Part shown: positions 61,585 through 64,000 of the stretch, in pieces | Numbering within the stretch: position 1 is the stretch's first letter | Layout: each line of letters starts with the position of its first letter | NCBI GenBank assembly: GCA_003243445.1 | Contig: QFQQ01000015.1 | Location: 1-64,000, forward strand | Length of the DNA stretch: 64,000 nt | Direction: 5' to 3' | DNA from: Citrobacter freundii | GTDB lineage: Bacteria; Bacteroidota; Bacteroidia; Chitinophagales; Chitinophagaceae | The notes under the pieces: generated by a model | Seen by the model: only the letters and a program-made list of their open reading frames with translations | Database searches by the model: none | Told to the model about the DNA's origin: nothing | Translations under genes and position numbers: made by a program

Positions 61585-63438
61585 TTAGTTGGATTGCTTT
61601 TTTGAGTTGGGGTCAAATGGATTCAGCATGGATTGTGTATTGGCGCTTTTGTTATTACCCGGTTCAGAGGCAAACTGCAGCTTCGTCATGAGGTATGCAT
61701 GTTTGTTGAAGGTCAATGCACCTACGGGACGAAGCACACTTTGCAGGTCTGATGGAAATCCAGAATGACTGTAGCGAACAGGAAAGCGAATGCCTGTTAT
61801 GGCCGGAGAGTTTAATGCAGGTGTGACTGCTTTCAGATAAACGGTGTTGTCATTTGGCTCAGCCACAAATATGGGATCGGTTTTATCATCTGCTCCCATC
61901 AGGTAAGGGCCGTAGTGAAGACTTCCGGTTACAGGTGAAGAGGTGAGTTGTGATGGCTGGATTGATCTGGCATTGGCTGTTTGTATAGAAACACGATATT
62001 TAAATCCAACGCGGATAACCGAACCTGCGGAAAGACTATTCAGTGATATATATCCATCTTTTGCGGTTGTTGTGTTCCTCTTGTTATTCACCCAGACTTC
62101 CATCTGTTCAGCCCAGGAAGGGATACGTAAATTGAGCTGCCCTGCTTTTGCGTCGATCGAATTCAGTTTGATACTGAAAAACTGCGATCCATTTACAGGT
62201 TTTTGTTTTGTAATAGTATAACCGATCGTTTTATCAATATAGGTGGTTTCTATATACAGATTTAATTTTATTCCGTCTGCTGTATGCTCTGTCATGTACT
62301 CATTTCTTACTTCGTACATCGCGCGAAGGCCGTGCATGGTGCAGCACCACCAGGAGGCGTGGAGAAAATCCGGACTTGATCCTTCAGCGTTGAGTACATG
62401 ATGCCCAAAGTCACCGGTATAATACTGATTGAAGTAAAGGGCATTCAGCAGGGAGAACTCTCCTTTGTCGAGATAGCTCTTATCGCCCGTTACTTTATAC
62501 AGGTCAAAACTCAGGCGGAGAAAATCGGCGGTAGAACATCCTTCATCACGGTCTACATCCATGTGCCCGAAATATTCCCGCACGCTGCCGAATGAAGTGT
62601 AGTCGTCTGAGCTGATCAGATCGTCATATTGTTTACGGACAAAATCGAGATGTTCTTTTTTATGATCATAATTGTAGAGCATCAAAACACCACGCAGCGT
62701 GCTCAGGTAGCCATGCGTATGTTGTTTACCGCGCGGTGGAAGTACAGGATATGTCTTCGCCGCGATGCTGGCGTATTTTGCATCACCGGAGAATTCCGTC
62801 AGCATAACCAGTCCTTCGATATATTGGGTAAAACAAATGATGCCCATGGCCATCATACCTTCCAGCCGTTTGGATACGGCGGGAGTGGAGCATACTTCGT
62901 AGGAACTGATGAAGAAGTCTCCCAAACGTTTTGCGGCCTGTAAGGCTTTATCATCGCGGTATTCTTTGTAATACTGCATCAGCCCAACGAGCAGTCTGCC
63001 GTTTCCCCAGAGAAGCGCCATGTGTTCGCCGCTGATCTTATCTTCTGTGAAGATGAGGTCTTTGCTGCCGAATCTTCCGTCTGCATGCTGAAAACTGATC
63101 AGCTTGCTTACCAGTTGCGGTAGTTGGATGCGGTTTGATTTTTTTGGAGCCATTGACAGCACTTCTATATAACGGCCGGAGAGATCACCGGAGAAATTGT
63201 AAAATCTTCTGGGGTTCGCGGGATCGAGGTTTACGTCTGCGAGGATGAATTGCTCGGTATACTGCGGGATCATTTTGTCTGTTGTCAGCCGGTTCAGGGT
63301 CATCTGCATGCGGTAGTCAAATTCATGACGGGAGAGGGAGTCGATGTTTCCTGTGTTGGTATTGTCCTGTGCGAATGATTGTTGCTGCAGAGCGATGCAA
63401 CACAGCAGCATTGGAAGTTTAAGGTGATTGATAGTCAT
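61585..63438 (-). CDS. GH127-type beta-L-arabinofuranosidase
   Basis: Protein of 617 aa with a signal peptide (1-24, ending QSFAQ). It has the (alpha/alpha)6 barrel and the zinc-cysteine site of GH127: Glu299 and Cys301 in RDEGCSTADFLRL, Cys365-Cys366 in WWCCTMHGLRAMYE. In the founding enzyme the equivalent Glu-x-Cys and Cys-Cys hold Zn2+ and one Cys is the nucleophile. Other blocks: SGEHMALLWGNGRLLVGLMQ and NQYYTGDFGHHVLNAEGSSP. It should release beta-L-arabinofuranose from glycans. It lies first in the visible enzyme run, 19 bp before the beta-helix gene. Confidence 0.9.
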   Translation of the reverse strand: MTINHLKLPMLLCCIALQQQSFAQDNTNTGNIDSLSRHEFDYRMQMTLNRLTTDKMIPQYTEQFILADVNLDPANPRRFYNFSGDLSGRYIEVLSMAPKKSNRIQLPQLVSKLISFQHADGRFGSKDLIFTEDKISGEHMALLWGNGRLLVGLMQYYKEYRDDKALQAAKRLGDFFISSYEVCSTPAVSKRLEGMMAMGIICFTQYIEGLVMLTEFSGDAKYASIAAKTYPVLPPRGKQHTHGYLSTLRGVLMLYNYDHKKEHLDFVRKQYDDLISSDDYTSFGSVREYFGHMDVDRDEGCSTADFLRLSFDLYKVTGDKSYLDKGEFSLLNALYFNQYYTGDFGHHVLNAEGSSPDFLHASWWCCTMHGLRAMYEVRNEYMTEHTADGIKLNLYIETTYIDKTIGYTITKQKPVNGSQFFSIKLNSIDAKAGQLNLRIPSWAEQMEVWVNNKRNTTTAKDGYISLNSLSAGSVIRVGFKYRVSIQTANARSIQPSQLTSSPVTGSLHYGPYLMGADDKTDPIFVAEPNDNTVYLKAVTPALNSPAITGIRFPVRYSHSGFPSDLQSVLRPVGALTFNKHAYLMTKLQFASEPGNNKSANTQSMLNPFDPNSKKQSN

Positions 63439-63454
63439 AGTATGGTTTTTTGAG

Positions 63455-63669
63455 TGGCGTGGTTTCCCGCAGATTTCGCAGATGATATATTCGTTAAAGA
63501 TGAAAGCCGTTTATTGATTGAGATTTTCGGACATAGGGAGGTTCTGCGCAGATTTCGCTGATGATCTGCGTAATCTGCGAGGTATCTCACATTATCCCGG
63601 CGTTCAATAAGTAATGCCTATTCCATTTAAAAGAATATATAATCTGCGAAATCTGCGGGAGCCTACGCC
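63455..63669. repeat. CGCAGAT-type palindromic repeat, copy C
   Basis: Outer arms GGCGTGGTTTCCCGCAGATT and ATCTGCGGGAGCCTACGCC, with internal TTCTGCGCAGATTTCGC and ATCTGCGTAATCTGCGAGG. It lies in the 244-bp gap between the SusD-like gene end (63683) and the GH127 start (63438), where it might weaken transcription from the sus genes into the enzymes. Confidence 0.75.
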
Positions 63670-63682
63670 CGTCTTTTATTTG

Positions 63683-64000
63683 TTAATTATACCCGGGATT
63701 CTCTTTCAAATTCGGATTGCTTGCTGTTCTCGGAATAGTAAGCGGCAGGTAATAGTTGCGTGGATAGAACGCCAGTGGAATGCCGTCGATATTATTTTCA
63801 ATCAGCAATATGTATTTACGGGTATTGTAATCGAGCACATATCTCAATCCCCGCATTGATCCTGAAAAAGCCGTCTCTGCAATTCTCCACCGGCGTGCGT
63901 CCCAGTAGCGGTGGCCTTCATACGCCAGTTCTACTTTTCTTTCGTGCCGGATCTTGTTCCTGTCGATGGAAGTCAGCTTCACTATTCCCGCACGTTCGCG
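63683..64000 (-). CDS. SusD/RagB-type nutrient-binding lipoprotein (C-terminal part)
   Basis: Only the last 105 codons are inside the window; the frame is open to the edge. The C-terminus shows RERAGIVKLTSIDRNKIRHE and then RKVELAYEGHRYWDARRWRI, the hallmark of SusD-like proteins, and ends NPNLKENPGYN, as many do. SusD-like lipoproteins sit over a TonB-dependent transporter (SusC-like) that should lie further upstream on the minus strand beyond 64000. This identifies the genes at 55998-63438 as part of a polysaccharide-utilisation locus. Confidence 0.93.
   Translation of the reverse strand, partial: RERAGIVKLTSIDRNKIRHERKVELAYEGHRYWDARRWRIAETAFSGSMRGLRYVLDYNTRKYILLIENNIDGIPLAFYPRNYYLPLTIPRTASNPNLKENPGYN

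Noticed and set aside
1..64000. tRNA, rRNA or riboswitch genes
   Set aside because: I looked for tRNA-like T-loops and acceptor stems and for known riboswitch cores in the gaps and found none I could support by eye.

Overview
The window reads as a chromosomal segment of a Bacteroidota bacterium, most likely of the Chitinophagaceae/Chitinophagales. The signs are a SusD-type outer-membrane protein beside a polysaccharide-utilisation locus, several secreted proteins with type IX secretion (T9SS) C-terminal sorting domains, many two-component systems with large propeller or TPR sensors, LytTR regulators, short Bacteroidota lipoboxes, and a few TAnnTTTG (-7) promoter boxes. There is no rRNA or tRNA gene, so the genus cannot be read from the sequence.

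Layout. 0.2-3.1 kb: TPR sensor kinase plus NarL-type regulator. 3.2-11 kb: small accessory and housekeeping genes (lipoprotein, GNAT, alpha/beta hydrolase, LpxL-like acyltransferase, spermidine-synthase-like protein, SMUG-like uracil-DNA glycosylase), separated by unusually repeat-rich spacers. 11-15.9 kb: gene debris, an 11-bp tandem array, a T9SS protein, an S74-chaperone protein and a small lipoprotein. 16-25.2 kb: regulatory island with two giant propeller sensor kinases, a LytTR regulator, two paralogous LuxR-type regulators and a decayed secreted-protein gene. 25.4-32.2 kb: a degenerate receiver protein, a small secreted protein, a giant RCC1-like T9SS protein and a secreted protein. 32.3-37.4 kb: an ArsB-like transporter, PPH-repeat lipoprotein, OmpR regulator and HAMP kinase in one operon, with a second PPH-repeat protein upstream. 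37.9-44.3 kb: AraC regulator, T9SS protein, lipoprotein, kinase/regulator pair. 44.5-51.6 kb: unusual ABC exporter with a poly-Glu tail, TPR protein, DUF6600-like plus UspA pair, non-canonical NRAMP transporter, small membrane protein. 51.8-55.8 kb: EreA/ChaN-like protein, LytS/LytTR pair, HExxH membrane protein. 56-64 kb: minus-strand polysaccharide-utilisation operon (SusD end, GH127, beta-helix hydrolase with discoidin modules, SGNH hydrolase, GH63-like hydrolase).

The most striking non-gene content is the repeats. Four copies of a transposase-less element share the 18-bp terminal inverted repeat CAATGTCGTTTAGTTAAG and are flanked by roughly 10-bp target duplications. Two of them are only 48 and 52 bp long. 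One 196-bp copy has been invaded by a different 296-bp element that made its own 10-bp duplication and itself contains a member of a third, CGCAGAT-rich palindrome family. Further families are CAAGTTGGG-ended palindromes, GACGG hairpins, a tandem array of about 40-bp hairpin units and an exact 11-bp-period array.

Working together: seven two-component modules lie in 64 kb. The two LuxR-type paralogues around the 21.5-24.6 kb kinase both have palindromes centred on GAATTAATTC upstream, and one of them has lost key receiver residues. The PPH-repeat proteins form an apparent envelope-sensing module with the ArsB-like transporter and an OmpR/HAMP system.
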